Shown: positions 35,096 through 46,612 of the stretch, piece after piece
Layout: each line of letters begins with the position of its first letter
Numbering within the stretch: the stretch's first letter is position 1
Position numbers and translations under genes: made by a program
Assembly (NCBI RefSeq): GCF_018812025.1
Contig: NC_063045.1
Coordinates: 18,711,046 to 18,775,045, forward strand
Direction: 5' to 3'
Length of the DNA: 64,000 nt
From: Megalobrama amblycephala
Taxonomy: Eukaryota; Chordata; Actinopteri; Cypriniformes; Xenocyprididae
The notes under the pieces: model-generated
Database searches by the model: none
Told to the model about the DNA's origin: nothing
The model's input: the letters and a program-made list of their open reading frames with translations, nothing else

Positions 35096-35584
35096 CATTT
35101 GATGCGTTATCCATTTTTAGTTGTTGTTTTGTTTTCAAAGTTTAGAGTTAGTTTAAAAATCTCTGTTTTACTTCTTTTTTATCCATTACATTTTAAATGT
35201 TGAACATTCTATCAATATGCTCAACATTTAAAATGCAACGGATCATGAAGACATTAATATAATTATCATAATATTTGTAAAATGAGTGTGATTGAACCTC
35301 TTTCATATATCTATTTACAAACTGAATTGCGATTGGTCTTGTCTTTACTGCATATATTTATTCATTTATAGCCAACATTACATTGCACGGTAACTGTTGA
35401 TTCCAACATGCAGTTGACATAAAACAAGACAAAGATTTGACTCTATTTTTTGTTGCTTTGCAAATTGTTCTTTTTGAAAGGCAAAGCTTTTTCCTCATGA
35501 TTTTTCTTAGAAAATAAAAAGATAAATATATGGAAAAGGTTAAAAAAAGGGGGAAAAAAAAAAAGAAATGAGGTAATTCCCCAC
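35096..35584. other. intron next to exon 14, nothing recognised
   Basis: A short inverted pair (acattttaaatgttgaacat / tgctcaacatttaaaatgca at about 35185-35235) and A-rich tracts near 35540. No gene or element. Confidence 0.5.
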
Positions 35585-35809
35585 CTGATAGTCTAGTATG
35601 CTGAAGCCAAGACCTCGCTCTCCTTTCTCTAGTTTTAACACCTGCACATTCGGAGACCATAGAGCCAGTTCCCCTTCATCCTCCTCCTCTTCTTCTTTTT
35701 CTTCTTCGTCATCCTTGTCCTCGTCCATCTGCTCTCTCTCAGTGCTTCTTGACTCTAAAGGCTCTCCTTCATCGTCTACCTCTTGCTCCATTGCCAATGC
35801 CTGACGGTC
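35585..35809 (-). CDS. patj: patj window exon 14: acidic linker and start of PDZ5
   Basis: 225 nt, phase 0 to 0, local residues 593-667. It starts [17 protein letters not shown] and contains a strongly acidic block (about residues 618-647, nearly all Asp/Glu, ending [10 protein letters not shown]) encoded by a GA-rich run. [19 protein letters not shown] in human PATJ matches the end of the linker, then [12 protein letters not shown] gives the PDZ5 GLGF loop. Acceptor TTTTTAG/GACCGT, donor CAG/GTGGGG. The next exon lies 8.6 kb away across the largest intron in the window. Confidence 0.95.
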
Positions 35810-36285
35810 CTAAAAAGAAAAGTACAAATAACGGTGAGCTAGCAGTAGTTCTCAATTGGTGGGTCATGGCCCAAAAATGGGTCGCAGATCTGTTCTGATG
35901 AGGTCGATTAATCAATCAAATGCTCAAATACATTAAAAAAAATAAAAAAAATAAAAATCAATTTTTTTATAACAAACAATTTTGGTGCCACGTGATGTCC
36001 AATGTAAATCCTGTGGATCCTGAAGCAAAACTAATAGAGAACCACTGAGCTAAAATTGAGTAGGAATGTGTTATTAGAGGATATGGACAAACCTGTAACT
36101 CTTCCCTCATACTGTTACGTAGACTTGTATCTTTGGCCAACATGGAGAGGTTATTCTCAATCTATAAAATTAACACAAAATGAGCAAGTATATATACTTT
36201 TGCAGTTTTCCAATTCCATTCCAAATTTCCATTTGGCGGTTGTTGAGTGTTAATTTTGGGCCCTGTGCATGTATGTTTCTGTTAC
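35810..36285. other. intron between exons 13 and 14, nothing recognised
   Basis: AT-rich in the middle (35930-35970). A short motif gttctcaattggtgggtcatggcccaaaa may belong to a dispersed repeat; unproven. Confidence 0.45.
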
Positions 36286-36462
36286 CTGCTCCTGTAGGCT
36301 GGCTGAGGGGCTGGATGAGTGCCACTCTTCAGATTCAGGGTGGTATTCGCTGCCCTCTTCATTGAGGCGTCTGCAGCAAACCAAAGTAAATGGAGGAGGA
36401 ACCTCTCTAAGAAACGCAACAGCTTCTCGCCTAGACTTCCCATACAACTGCACTCCATTCAC
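36286..36462 (-). CDS. patj: patj window exon 13: second half of PDZ4 and linker
   Basis: 177 nt, phase 0 to 0, local residues 534-592. [20 protein letters not shown] followed by [13 protein letters not shown] completes PDZ4 near residue 566 and is almost the same as human ([20 protein letters not shown]). A Ser/Glu-rich linker follows, ending SASLQEQ. Acceptor ATTTGCAG/GTGAAT, donor CAG/GTAACA. Confidence 0.95.
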
Positions 36463-37450
36463 CTGCAAATACAATACACATTTTATCGGGAGAAACTTAA
36501 CTTAAAAACATAAAGAACATGTAACACTGCATGGTTTTCTCAGTCAGTCAGTAGGGGCACTAAAAATATGGTCATTTATAAACTGTAATTTTTCATTTGA
36601 CAAGGGTGTGACAAAAATTGTATTAACATTGTATGAGGTGATTATTAGGCCAGTGACTATATCACAGTCTCTGTGACATCCACTGGTCATCTTTGATTGG
36701 CATTTCATGGAGTGGGCAAGCCTGGAGTTGCTATGGCGAGTGGGGGCGGCACTGTGCCATCTGCCCAAACCAGGAGGAAGCCATGGTCTCCACACATGAT
36801 TTCCCTTACACACACACACACACATCCACACATCCACACCACTGATGCACCATTGGGCTTCCAAGCATCTAGCAAGGCCAAGAGGAGTAGATTAGGATAG
36901 CGGTTACACTGAAATTTGCGATTTCCTAAAAGATTCCTCAACAAATGCATTAGCCCCAAGATGGAGCCTTGAGGCATGCCACATCTCCCTATAAGCCACT
37001 TCCCCTGCAGCCTTGCAAATCTCCCCTGCTTTAACCATCCGCGCTCCTGCCAACAGCAACAGGTTGAAGGCACAGCGGCCCTCGGCCACCAGACCAGGTG
37101 GGAGGGGGAAGTTTAGAGGGAAGGGGGCAGGAAGCAAGGCCAGTGGGGAGGTTAGGGCAGGGGACAGTCATGCAGATGGCCTCGGTCAGACTCAGGAGCC
37201 CTCCCGCTAGAACATCTATGAGCCAGCAGCAGCAGCAGCAAGCCTTCCTGGAGGCTTGGTGCTGGCAGGATGCAAAGGTCAGTGTTATTAATGCAACTGA
37301 GAAGAGGCTCACCAAAGCAAGCCAAAAGCAAAACTGCAGGCTGGCCAAACCCTGGGAGCCCACCTAACCATAATGCCAAATATAGAGGGTGCCGGGAGGG
37401 CCCACGTCGCCAGTGTAGATGCTGATTAATTCGCTTTAAAATTACTTTAC
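36463..37450. other. intron between exons 12 and 13: GC-rich unique sequence and short CA repeat
   Basis: 36807-36838 is a CA repeat. 36900-37400 is more GC-rich than the other introns, with a CAG run at about 37220-37240, and shows no known repeat. Overlapping open frames on both strands reflect composition; none carries a domain. Confidence 0.45.
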
Positions 37451-37585
37451 CTCCAGAAGTTCATCCTCTGGTCGAAGTAGCCCATGTTTTGCCACCGGGC
37501 CCTCAGGAGCCACTGTAGAAATGTAGTGGTGTCCATCAAAAGAGTCTAGTTCAACACCCAAGCGCATCGTGTGTATTGGGAGAAG
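37451..37585 (-). CDS. patj: patj window exon 12: first half of PDZ4
   Basis: 135 nt, phase 0 to 0, local residues 489-533. [20 protein letters not shown] is nearly identical to human PATJ. The carboxylate-binding loop is RLGV instead of GLGF, a known PATJ PDZ4 feature. It ends [11 protein letters not shown]. Acceptor TTTCTGCAG/CTTCTC, donor GAG/GTAAAG. Confidence 0.95.
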
Positions 37586-38096
37586 CTGCAGAAACATCAT
37601 TTCACAGTTAGAACGAGACCCACTCACGTTGTGGTCACTACTGAGTGTGGTTGGTTGAGATTCAATATATATATCTTGACTCAAAAAGGGCTTGAAATGG
37701 TCATTTATCTCCATTAAAAGGAATCATCATTTCAACCAAACAGCCATGGATGTATAGCTGTATTTACCTACATTTATTTTTACTAAAACATAAAATATTA
37801 AAAGCTAGGTGGGGACCTTTTTGTGTGATCATGCATACAAATTGTTCAGGGTTATGAACTGATCCATTGAAACAAATTGATTAATGGAAATGAATTAAAC
37901 AACTTGTGAGGAGCTAAAAAAATTATCTAATATCTTAATGCTCTCATGCTTGCAAGTCATGAGACAAAGAAGGATTGCGTGTGTGACTAACTTGCCTCCA
38001 TGTCCACCATATATTATGAATATCTGATAGATCGCCCAGCCCTACTATAGAGCTGAATGAATGAATCATAAATTGTGACTGCTGTTTCCACATTAC
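37586..38096. other. intron between exons 11 and 12, nothing recognised
   Basis: Ordinary composition, no element. Confidence 0.5.
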
Positions 38097-38153
38097 CTTG
38101 GAGTACTTCTGTAGCTCAATATCATCTTCTATGACAGGGTCAAGCTGTACAAC
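38097..38153 (-). CDS. patj: patj window exon 11: short linker exon before PDZ4
   Basis: 57 nt, 19 codons, phase 0 to 0, local residues 470-488: VVQLDPVIEDDIELQKYSK, matching human IADDAELQKYSK. Being symmetric and in phase it could be skipped without a frameshift. Acceptor TTTTTTACAG/GTTGTA; a CA/TG microsatellite lies 33-62 bp upstream of this acceptor. Donor AAG/GTAATG. Confidence 0.9.
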
Positions 38154-38183
38154 CTGTAAAAAATAAAAATGTAACACAAAAAG

Positions 38184-38185
<2 letters not shown>

Positions 38186-38215
<30 letters not shown>
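38186..38215. repeat. (CA)n microsatellite upstream of exon 11
   Basis: About 15 CA units on the plus strand, giving (UG)n in the patj transcript 33-62 nt before the exon 11 acceptor. Confidence 0.93.
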
Positions 38216-38218
<3 letters not shown>

Positions 38219-38509
38219 CAAACTAAAAACCTAAAAAAAAAAACCTGTTTCAGTTTTGGTAACCTGGTTCAGTCAACACACACCCTTTATGGTAAATAAA
38301 CCCAAACAACAGTATGTCAGCACATGAACTCCATTCCAACAGGAGTCAACTGAGGCAATCTACAGCCAGATTTAGCTGGTCGATCGAACATCTCTTATCA
38401 CAGCATGCGTAAGTGCCGGCGGTTCTTGCTGATGTGCAGTTTGCTTCATGTTTAATTGAGAGCCGCACTTAGCATCTGTTAACATTACTTCCTCTTCGTT
38501 TTTGCTTAC

Positions 38510-38589
38510 CATAACATCGTAATGCGGACCAAGCGCCTGCTCCCATTTAGCACGAAGCTCCATCTCCGTCAGCAGGGCCGGCTCTTGCA
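38510..38589 (-). CDS. patj: patj window exon 10: linker before PDZ4
   Basis: 80 nt, phase 1 to 0, local residues 443-469. MQEPALLTEMELRAKWEQAL and GPHYDVM match the human stretch NELKSRWENLLGPDYEVM, a conserved segment directly before the PDZ4 region whose role is not known to me. Acceptor TTGTAG/TGCAAG, donor ATG/GTAAGC. Confidence 0.9.
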
Positions 38590-40800
38590 CTACAACACAC
38601 ACAATAATGAGAGCAGCGTTTAAAGTCAATTACCGCCATTTGGGTGCCCACTGTCCGTGACAGAGTGAGTGGAAACGTATGACATTAATGTCAGGTGCCG
38701 CATACTAGCATGGGATTGATGTCAGGCTGATGGATGAATATAATCAGAGGGCTGAGGGTGCGCCGAGGGCAAGAGTTGAGAGAGGAGTCAGCAGTGATAC
38801 TGCAGAAAACGACAACGGGACGCCAGGGAACACTATCGGCTGGAAGCCCAAAGGGCAATGGAGGCAAATAAATGTGTGGAACAGCTTTTATGGGCACTTG
38901 TGACCCTTAACTATGATATGGGGTGAGTGTAGTGTGGGGTTTCAGAGAAAATGTGCTCTGGGTAAGGAAACAAAGATGTTCTTCTGTAGCCTAAGCTGTA
39001 AATTTAACAGGTACTTGCCATGAATAAGGTACAATTTAGGTGTTTTTTTAAACAATAGAGACATGAATCGCAAGAAACATTTCTTGTTATTATTAATGTT
39101 GAAAACAGTTTTGGCTGCTTTTCAGGATTCTTTGAAGAATAGGAAGTTCAAAAGAACAGCATTTATTTGAAATACAAATCTTTTGTAAAATGTCTCACTT
39201 TTGATCAATTTGATGCATCCTTGCTGAATAAAAATATAAATTTCATATATGATAGTAATCAATAAAATCATATAAAATAGTATCAAATTTCATAGTATAT
39301 ATATTATTAAAAACAAAAATCAATGAAAAATAAGCTCCACTACTGACCACTTGAACAAAAAATGCATTTTTCAAGAGTTTAAGGCCCTGTTGCGAACCAC
39401 TATGCTAAAGCATGTTACATTAAAAAGTAAAGTCAGTGAGTGAGTGAGAGCAAGGGATGCAGACCTGATTAAATTAGCATTTCTAACGCCTCACTCACAA
39501 CACCATTCATCACAAATGTTTGACTACATTAATACAGCAATGCATCGCTTCTACACGTGGGACGTCAAACCCCAGCCAACATCTGCAGCCCAGGTGCGGC
39601 ACAATGGAAAATATGGAGAACAGGGGAAATGTTGATCACGCCAATGGCTTGTTATGTTTATGTATCAGGAAAAACTCCGCTGACACTGAGAAAGAATGTC
39701 CACCCCCTATCCAAACGTCACTCAACATTCAATAGAGGGCATCACATGGGAAAAGTTACTGCAGACCCACAAAAGTTGAGTAAATGAGGTTTTACATAGT
39801 ACTTCCTGTGGTTTTTAACTGCTGTGGGCATTTCTGGAGCAACTGTGGACTATAATTATACCAACGTGGACCGATTGTCACTGCGTCTCTGTGATTGAGC
39901 GCTCTTGCTGTCAACTTTTGCAATGATTTTAATGGGTCGAAACGGCCTGTGTGACAGAACTTGGAAAAAGCGCAGAAACCCCGGCAGCAACTAGTCCGTG
40001 TTGTCCACATTTTTCAACGGTAGGGCTGAAACATCTGTTTCCAGAGACTTTCAACTTCACATGACACAAAAGAAATGCATTTAATGGCACTTCCAGGGTA
40101 GTTATCTTTAAAATCGAAGGGTGAAATTTAGTGAAACCTCTCAGTTCGCTCTTATCAAATGTCACATCAATGTACCAAAACAGTCGAGCACTATCCATAA
40201 AGAAAATATTTAAACATCTACACGCTCACATGGCAGTATAATTTCTAAGACCACGGGGGGAAAAAAGTTGGAGGTGAAAGCATGATTAAAGTGGTGTGTG
40301 TTTTGACTTGAGGGCGGCTATCATTTTACACGTGCTATGATTCCAGCTTTGGGAAATGAGTCCCTGACAACCAATCATTGTTATCCCGGGCATGTATTGG
40401 CCCAGTGCAACAGAACGCTTTATTTAGGAGTTTGGCAGGTACCGGGTCTTGTCCGGATTAATTAGGGCAGAATGTAACCAGAGCTCCGGGCTGCTTCGGC
40501 CTCAGCCAAGGCCTGCTCTTCCGCTTCCAGTCCACCTATCGCCATATTTGTATCTGCCAGCTAGCAAGACTGAAACAATGCCTGCTAAGCACGGTGTAGA
40601 GGCTGCCCTGAACCTGACCCCGATCCAGAGGGGAGCGCACCCGGATCAAATTCCTCAGTCTAAAGCCCAAAGTATACTTTTTTTTTAGCACAGTGTACGT
40701 GACGTAAAATCCTCCACCAACAACAAACAACTTGAGACACAACAACAATAGACAGCAATACAATTTATATTTGAAATATCGCAACTACTGGACAAGGTTG
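38590..40800. other. intron after exon 9: unique sequence and one repeat fragment
   Basis: 39080-39260 contains the AAAGTTTGG-family internal blocks (atgttgaaaacagttttggc; ggaagttcaaaagaacagca). 38600-38980 and 39430-40680 look non-repetitive. No gene evidence. Confidence 0.45.
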
Positions 40801-41345
40801 AGGGTTATCATAAAAATGACCCATGCACAATTTTTTTGCAACTTACAATCGAAATTTTGGCATTTGGGATTTAACATATAGCCATGACCTATGGTTCTGA
40901 ATTTCCTAAGGTGGTTTCGTCTCGATCGAAATGGTTACGAAGATATTCACAAACGTTGTTTTAATGTTAAATCTCAACCTTGCACAAACCATAAGGCGAT
41001 ACCTAGCATGTTAGTTATCGTTGGACTCGGCAAGGATTCAGGGATGAAAATCCTATGAAAATAAGTCAACCACATCAAAAGTTATGAATATTTGATTATG
41101 TCTCGAAACTTCTCAGGCTCCTTCAGGGCATCGTGCTGATGACCCATACCGAATTTGTTAATGATACGCTAATGCATTTGAAAAAATACAGTATTTTGCA
41201 ACAAAATGCAAAATGACCAACGCCCAAAATGGCTGATATGGTAAAATTGGATATCATTTGACTACAACAGGACCAGTTTTATAACTTTTGGCCAAATCGT
41301 TCAAAAGTTCCATAACGGAAAATAGGGTGAAAAACACAAGGGTGG
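40801..41345. repeat. dispersed repeat with gaaacttctcaggctccttc block
   Basis: Shares gaaacttctcaggctccttc followed by agggcat and gatgacccatacc(g/a)aatttgt with 63629-63690. The border to the left is not defined. No coding capacity seen. Confidence 0.6.
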
Positions 41346-41449
41346 GTTGTACCAGTAAGGATTAAATTAAGCAAAGTTTAACACTAATCAAGGATTTGTT
41401 GATCTGGGTTTTATTTTAAATCGAGTTATGTTGCACCACTTAATTTTAA

Positions 41450-42424
41450 AGGTGCCCAAGAACGTTCTTTCACAAGATGTAATATAAGTCTAAGGTGTCT
41501 CCTGAATGTGTCTGTGAAGTTTCAGCTCAAAATACCCCATAGATTTTTTTAAATAAATTTTTTTAACTGCCTATTTTGGGGCATCATTAACAATGCACTG
41601 ATTTACACTCGGCGCCGCCCCCTTAAATCGCGTGCTCCCTGCCACACCAGCTGTCGACTATATTACAGCGCATTTACAAAGTTCACACAGCTAATATAAC
41701 CCTCAAATGGATCTTTATAAGATGTTCGTCATGCATGCTGTATGCATGCTTCAAATTATGTGAGTAAAGTATTTATTTGGATGTTAAAGTTTTATTCTGA
41801 GTGAATTTGAGGCTGTCCTCCGTGGCTAATGGCTAATGCTACACTGTTGGAGAGATTTATAAAGAATGAAGTTGTGTTTATGAATTATACAGACTTCAAG
41901 TGTTTAAAAAATAAAAATAGCGACGGCTCTTGTCTCTGTGAATACAGTAAGAAACGATGGTAACTTTAACCTCATTTAACAGTACATTAGCAACATGCTA
42001 ACGAAACTTTTAGAAAGACAATTTACAAATATCAGTAAAAATATCATGCTATCATGGATTATGTCAGTTATTATTGCTCCATCTGCCATTTTTCGCTGTT
42101 GTTCTTGCTTACCTAGTCTGATGATTCAGCTGTGTGCAGCTCCAGACGTTAACTGGCTGCCCTTGTCTAATGCCTTTTATAATGTTGGAAACGTGGGCTG
42201 GCATTATGCAAATATTAGGGCGTACACCCCGACTGTTACGTAACAGTTGGTGTTATGTTGAGATTCGCCTGTTCTTTGGAGGTCATTTAAACAAATGAGA
42301 TTTATATAAGAAGGAGGAAACAATGGGGTTTGAGACTCACTGTATGTCTTTTCCATGTACTGAACTCTAGTTATTTAACTATGCCAAGGTAAATTAAATT
42401 TTTGAATCAAGGGCACCTTTAAAC
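41450..42424. mobile_element. TTAA-flanked AGGTGCCC element, copy A
   Basis: Reads TTAA/AGGTGCCC.. and ..GGGCACCT/TTAA, so a TTAA target duplication is likely. About 970 bp, non-coding. Copy B at 43141-44105 is the same sequence in the opposite orientation (shared ttataaatctctccaacagt, ataccccatagatttttt, caatggggtttgagactcac). Confidence 0.85.
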
Positions 42425-43140
42425 ACAGATTAACTACGCAGAAAGACTGTTAGAATTAAAGGGCTGATCAAGCAGCATAGGCGGAGGGTGAACCGACGCC
42501 AGCCTAAAGAATCCTTAGAGTAACCTACCCTTAAAGTGCCTTAATGTACTAAAACAGTGATATTAAAAGATCAAATTCAGTTTAACACTTTTTAAAGATG
42601 CATGATATATACAGGCGAAGAGATGTTCGATGGAATGATTTTCGATGGAAAAAACGGTTATCGAGAAATCTCGTGTTGCATTAATATTCTGTGTTCATTT
42701 GTTTGCCTGTACACAGTATGCATAATCAATAAGGTATATACTGAATTTGGTCTTTTAATATCACTGTTTTTCGACATTAGATCTTACTACAAACCTGGTA
42801 AAAATGACTGGTGGTCCATGGAGGAAAGCCTTGTTTTGGGGCGTTCCCCTCAGGGCGTGATGTCACGTGAAAACTATCAATATAGACTCCCAGAGCGGAG
42901 AAATAATAATAAGAATGCCAATGAATACAATATGTGTTTGGCAGCTAGTTACTATACACCAAGTACTACCACAACAGAGTGAAAAAAGATAAATGCAGAC
43001 GAACAATAGCTGAGGTGCTTCAGCAACCCAGTGAGTACTGAAATTAGCATTAAACTAACACACCGCCATTGTTTGCGTACGCTCTTGTTTCAAGAAGTCA
43101 GTTGCTAGTTCCGCCTTCTCTATGTCATCACGCACATTAT
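42425..43140. other. spacer between the two inverted AGGTGCCC copies
   Basis: About 715 bp containing an open frame (42602-42982, plus strand, 126 codons) with no recognisable domain. It may be part of a larger composite element; nothing else recognised. Confidence 0.4.
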
Positions 43141-44105
43141 TAAAGGTGCCCTCGAATGAAAAATTTAATTTACCTTGGCATAGTTAAATAACAAGAGTTC
43201 AGTACATGGAAATGACATACAGTGAGTCTCAAACCCCATTGTTTCCTCCTTCTTATATAAATCTCATTTGTTTAAAAGACCTCTGAAGAACAGGTGAATC
43301 TCAACATAACACCGACTGTTACGTAACAGTCGGGGTGTACGCCCCAATATTTGCATATGCCAGCCCACGTTTCCAACATTATAAAAGGCATTACACAAGG
43401 GCAGCCAGTATTAACGTCTGGATGTGCACAACCAAATCATCAGACTAGGTAAGCAAGCAAGGACAACAGCGAAAAATGGCAGATGGAGCAATAATAACTG
43501 ACATGATCCATGATAACATGATATTTTTAGTGATATTGGAAAAAGTCTTTCTAAATGCTTCATTACCATGTTGCTAATGTACTGTTAAATGTGGTTAAAG
43601 TTACCATCGGTTATTACTGTATTCACGGAGACAAGAGAGCCGTCGCTATTTTCATTTTTAAACACTTGCAGTCTGTATAATTCATAAACACAACTTCATT
43701 CTTTATAAATCTCTCCAACAGTGTAGCATTAGCCGTTAGCCACGGAGCACTATCAAACTCATTCAAAATCAGAAGTAAACAATATAACAGTATACAATAC
43801 TCACATAATCCTACGCACGCATGACAAACACTTTGTAAAGATCCATTTTGAGGGTTATATTAGCTGTGTAAACTTTGTTAAGGCACTGTTTAAGGCAAGC
43901 GCAAGCTCTGGGCTTGGACCACGGGATTTAAAGGGGCCGCAGCATAAAATCGGCGCGTTTATAATGATGCCCCAAAATAGGCAGTTAAAAAAATTAATAA
44001 AAAAAAAATCTATGGGGTATTTTGAGCTGAAACTTCACAGACACATTCAGGGGACACCTTAGACTTACATTACATCTTTTAAAAACATAATCTAGGGCAC
44101 CTTTA
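43141..44105. mobile_element. TTAA-flanked AGGTGCCC element, copy B (inverted)
   Basis: TTAA/AGGTGCCCTCGAATG.. to ..CTAGGGCACCT/TTAA. Reverse-complementary to copy A over nearly the whole length with scattered substitutions. Together they form an inverted repeat with arms of about 970 bp. Confidence 0.85.
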
Positions 44106-44501
44106 AAGATGGTAAGCAATGATTGGTCGGGAAGCAACATGTAGTCTGACGTGTTTCTTGTCCATGACACAAGAGTCTGGGTGTCAAAATCGCATAATCT
44201 GACACAGTGACTATCATAACAGACAAAAATATAGTGTAGTCTAAACCTGGCATTAGAATAAACAGAATGATATTATGCGTTGGTGTAGATGCTGATATAG
44301 TTATCATTCTTTGTGTGACTAGGCCTTTAATTAGTGCATGAGCACCCAACATAGCAGTGTAAACCACTAAGCCAATTAAAACAAAGAACCTGAACAATTG
44401 CTATCAGGTTGGTCTCATATCATTTAATGTCTGAGAAACCGCCCAATATTGTTGAGCACCTGTATGTGTGTGAATGGACGTGTTTGCGTGTTGTAACTCA
44501 C

Positions 44502-44633
44502 TTTTCTCCTGCAGCTGTTGTTTGATCCCACTCAGAGCAGGGTCCATCGACTCCACCACAGAGCCCCTCTGATCCGCCCGCGCCTTGATCTCAGACGATC
44601 TCTTCAGAGACACACGTGACGACTCTCTCTGGA
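44502..44633 (-). CDS. patj: patj window exon 9: linker between PDZ3 and PDZ4
   Basis: 132 nt, phase 1 to 1, local residues 399-442. It encodes VQRESSRVSLKRSSEIKARA, then DQRGSVVESMDPALSGIKQQ and LQEK. DRGTVVEPLKPPAL in human PATJ is the likely counterpart of DQRGSVVESMDPAL. No domain; charged, probably helical near the end. Several RxxS motifs are possible basophilic kinase sites (inference). Acceptor ATACAG/TCCAGA, donor AAAA/GTGAGT. A 5.9-kb repeat-filled intron follows. Confidence 0.85.
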
Positions 44634-45612
44634 CTGTATATGCATAGACATGCAAGTATATAAACATATACATTTAATTCTGAATCATTTTTAACCAGAC
44701 AAAAATACCAATTTAAAAACATTCAAATATATATATAAAAAATTTTAAATTGTAAAGTCAATCCAAGACTACTGAAGATCATAAAAACAGTCCGATTTGA
44801 CACAGTGAAAGCTATAATGTCAGGTAGGCCTAAAGTTTATTTTTTATTTTTACAGTAATAAAAGCTCCAACAAAAATGACTTGATGGAAACTCAAACACT
44901 CTCACACATGTCAACAGCATGTCTGTCCTGAGCACCATGGGCAGATTTTTCATGTATCCTGTTCATGAGACTGTGGTTTGGACTAAGGTATTTGGACTCG
45001 TGCTGCAGTAAGAGTCAAGTAGGCATGAGATGTAAAGAGGTCAATACTGTTTGTGTGTGTTTGACCGCCCAATAATTACAAATATTATTTATTTTCTTTA
45101 TTTAAAAAGAAACAAAATGTTTACTTTATAAAAAAATAAAAATACATTTAATCAATTTTTACATTTAATATTCTAAATCTCTAATATATTTAATATAAAT
45201 AAATATACATTTTATATCAAATTGAATATAATTTTTTATTTGTACACTTTTTAAATAAATTGATAATGTAAAGAAAGATTTATTATTATTGAATTTATGC
45301 AGATTTGCATTGCTTTGTGTTTAATTTAACACATTTAGATTCTTAATTAACAAAACACATTAAAGTGAAATTTAAATATTTAATATTAAATATAAATATT
45401 TGTTTGAATTTCCTGTTTTGATGCAATTTTAAAGCCCAATAACTTCACATATTATTTGTTTTCTTAAATTAATAAAATGTGTTACAATTCAATTTAAATA
45501 TTTATTATTAAATACAAATATAATATTAAGATTTGATAGAATGATTCATATTTTTATTTTAAATCAATTGATAACGACTGATAAAATCGAAATTCCAAAT
45601 TCATCACTTTAC
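44634..45612. other. intron between exons 8 and 9, AT-rich
   Basis: 45070-45600 is very AT-rich with short duplicated words (aatatttaatattaaat). No element or gene recognised. 44106-44501, on the other side of exon 9, is likewise unrecognised. Confidence 0.5.
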
Positions 45613-45754
45613 CTTTATCTAGTGATTTCTCTACGGCCATCCTCTTGGGCGAGGTGATCTTCCTAATGAGGGTAAGGTGTATGATATCGCCTGTCCGCTT
45701 CATTACCTCTAGGACTTCCTGGTTGGTGAATCCCTGAAGGTTCACGCCATCCAA
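45613..45754 (-). CDS. patj: patj window exon 8: end of PDZ3 and linker
   Basis: 142 nt, phase 0 to 1, local residues 352-398 plus one base of Val399. LDGVNLQGFTNQEVLEVMKR is the beta5-alphaB part of PDZ3; IIHLTLIRK is its last strand, ending near residue 383. A basic stretch follows (RKITSPKRMAVEKSLDK). Acceptor TGAACAG/TTGGAT, donor AAAG/GTAAAG. Confidence 0.95.
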
Positions 45755-46029
45755 CTGTTCACACAGACACAAAGACAATCAAGAAGTCACTGCAGGCCCA
45801 GCTAACCAGGCTCTCCAATTCACCTCACTGGGACTGATTAGCCTTGCGTGAGGCTGGGGAGAGCATGACAGCTGACCGCGTCCATGCTCAAACCCGCTCT
45901 TATTAAACTGTGAATCAATGCAAGATGAAAGAGACGTCTTGCTTAGTTGGCGTCCTGTTCTGTCAGAGCGCTCGTACAGACACGGGGCTAATTAAGGTAG
46001 AGCTCATTAAAAAGTGATTAAGAACCCAC
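45755..46029. other. short intron between exons 7 and 8, non-repetitive
   Basis: 275 bp of balanced composition with several AATTA/CTAATTAAGG words; no transposon. Possibly constrained (inference). Confidence 0.35.
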
Positions 46030-46118
46030 TGCTATTATCCTGTCGTGGACATGGATTTTCCCGCTCTGCTCAGCGGCGCTGCCTGGAACCACGTTCTTCA
46101 CGTAGACCCCCACCGCAT
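46030..46118 (-). CDS. patj: patj window exon 7: middle of PDZ3
   Basis: 89 nt, phase 1 to 0, local residues 322-351. It encodes DAVGVYVKNVVPGSAAEQSG followed by KIHVHDRIIA, matching human [28 protein letters not shown]. The 3' border was set at GCA/GTGGGT; it joins to exon 8 as RIIA-LDGVNLQG, so the human Val-Asp becomes Ala-Leu-Asp here, one residue longer. A slightly different border cannot be excluded without a transcript. Confidence 0.9.
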
Positions 46119-46220
46119 CTGACATGTAACAGAGATGAGAGATGAGAGTAAATATTAATTAACAGCAAACTGATTAGTAGTTGGGTTTCTGGGAAAAACA
46201 AGGCAAAATATATTTCTTAC

Positions 46221-46323
46221 CCTCAGTGGTCAAAGCGTTGTATCCGATTATAGAGATCCCAAGGCTCTGGCCCTCCTTCTTTTTTAACGCAACTTCGTGG
46301 ATTTCGTAGCCCTCCAAATTCGG
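46221..46323 (-). CDS. patj: patj window exon 6: start of PDZ3
   Basis: 103 nt, phase 0 to 1, local residues 288-321 plus the first base of Asp322. PNLEGYEIHEVALKKKEGQ leads into SLGISIIGYN, where the usual GLGF loop is SLGI, as in human PATJ PDZ3 (QSLGIRIVGY). Acceptor TATGCAG/CCGAAT, donor GAGG/GTAAGA. It lies only 102 bp from exon 7, the shortest intron in the window together with that between exons 18 and 19. Confidence 0.95.
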
Positions 46324-46439
46324 CTGCATAAATAACAGATCAGATACTGACACTGTATGTAGATACTGTTTATAAACTTTGTTAATTTATGAGGTGAATC
46401 TTCTGAAAACATTTTCAGCCCTATTTGTACCTGCTTTTT

Positions 46440-46575
46440 TGAATATGTTTGGTTTTCCAATCTATCTAATGAGTATATCTATCCATTCATCCCTGTCTAT
46501 TTGTCTATCTGTCTATCTATCTATCTGTGTGTCTGTCTATCCACCCATGTTTGGTTTTCCAATCTATTTAATAGG

Positions 46576-46612
<37 letters not shown>

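Noticed and set aside
42602..42982. 126-codon plus-strand frame as a new gene
   Set aside because: No recognisable domain, no splice-phase support, and it lies in the spacer between two inverted transposons.
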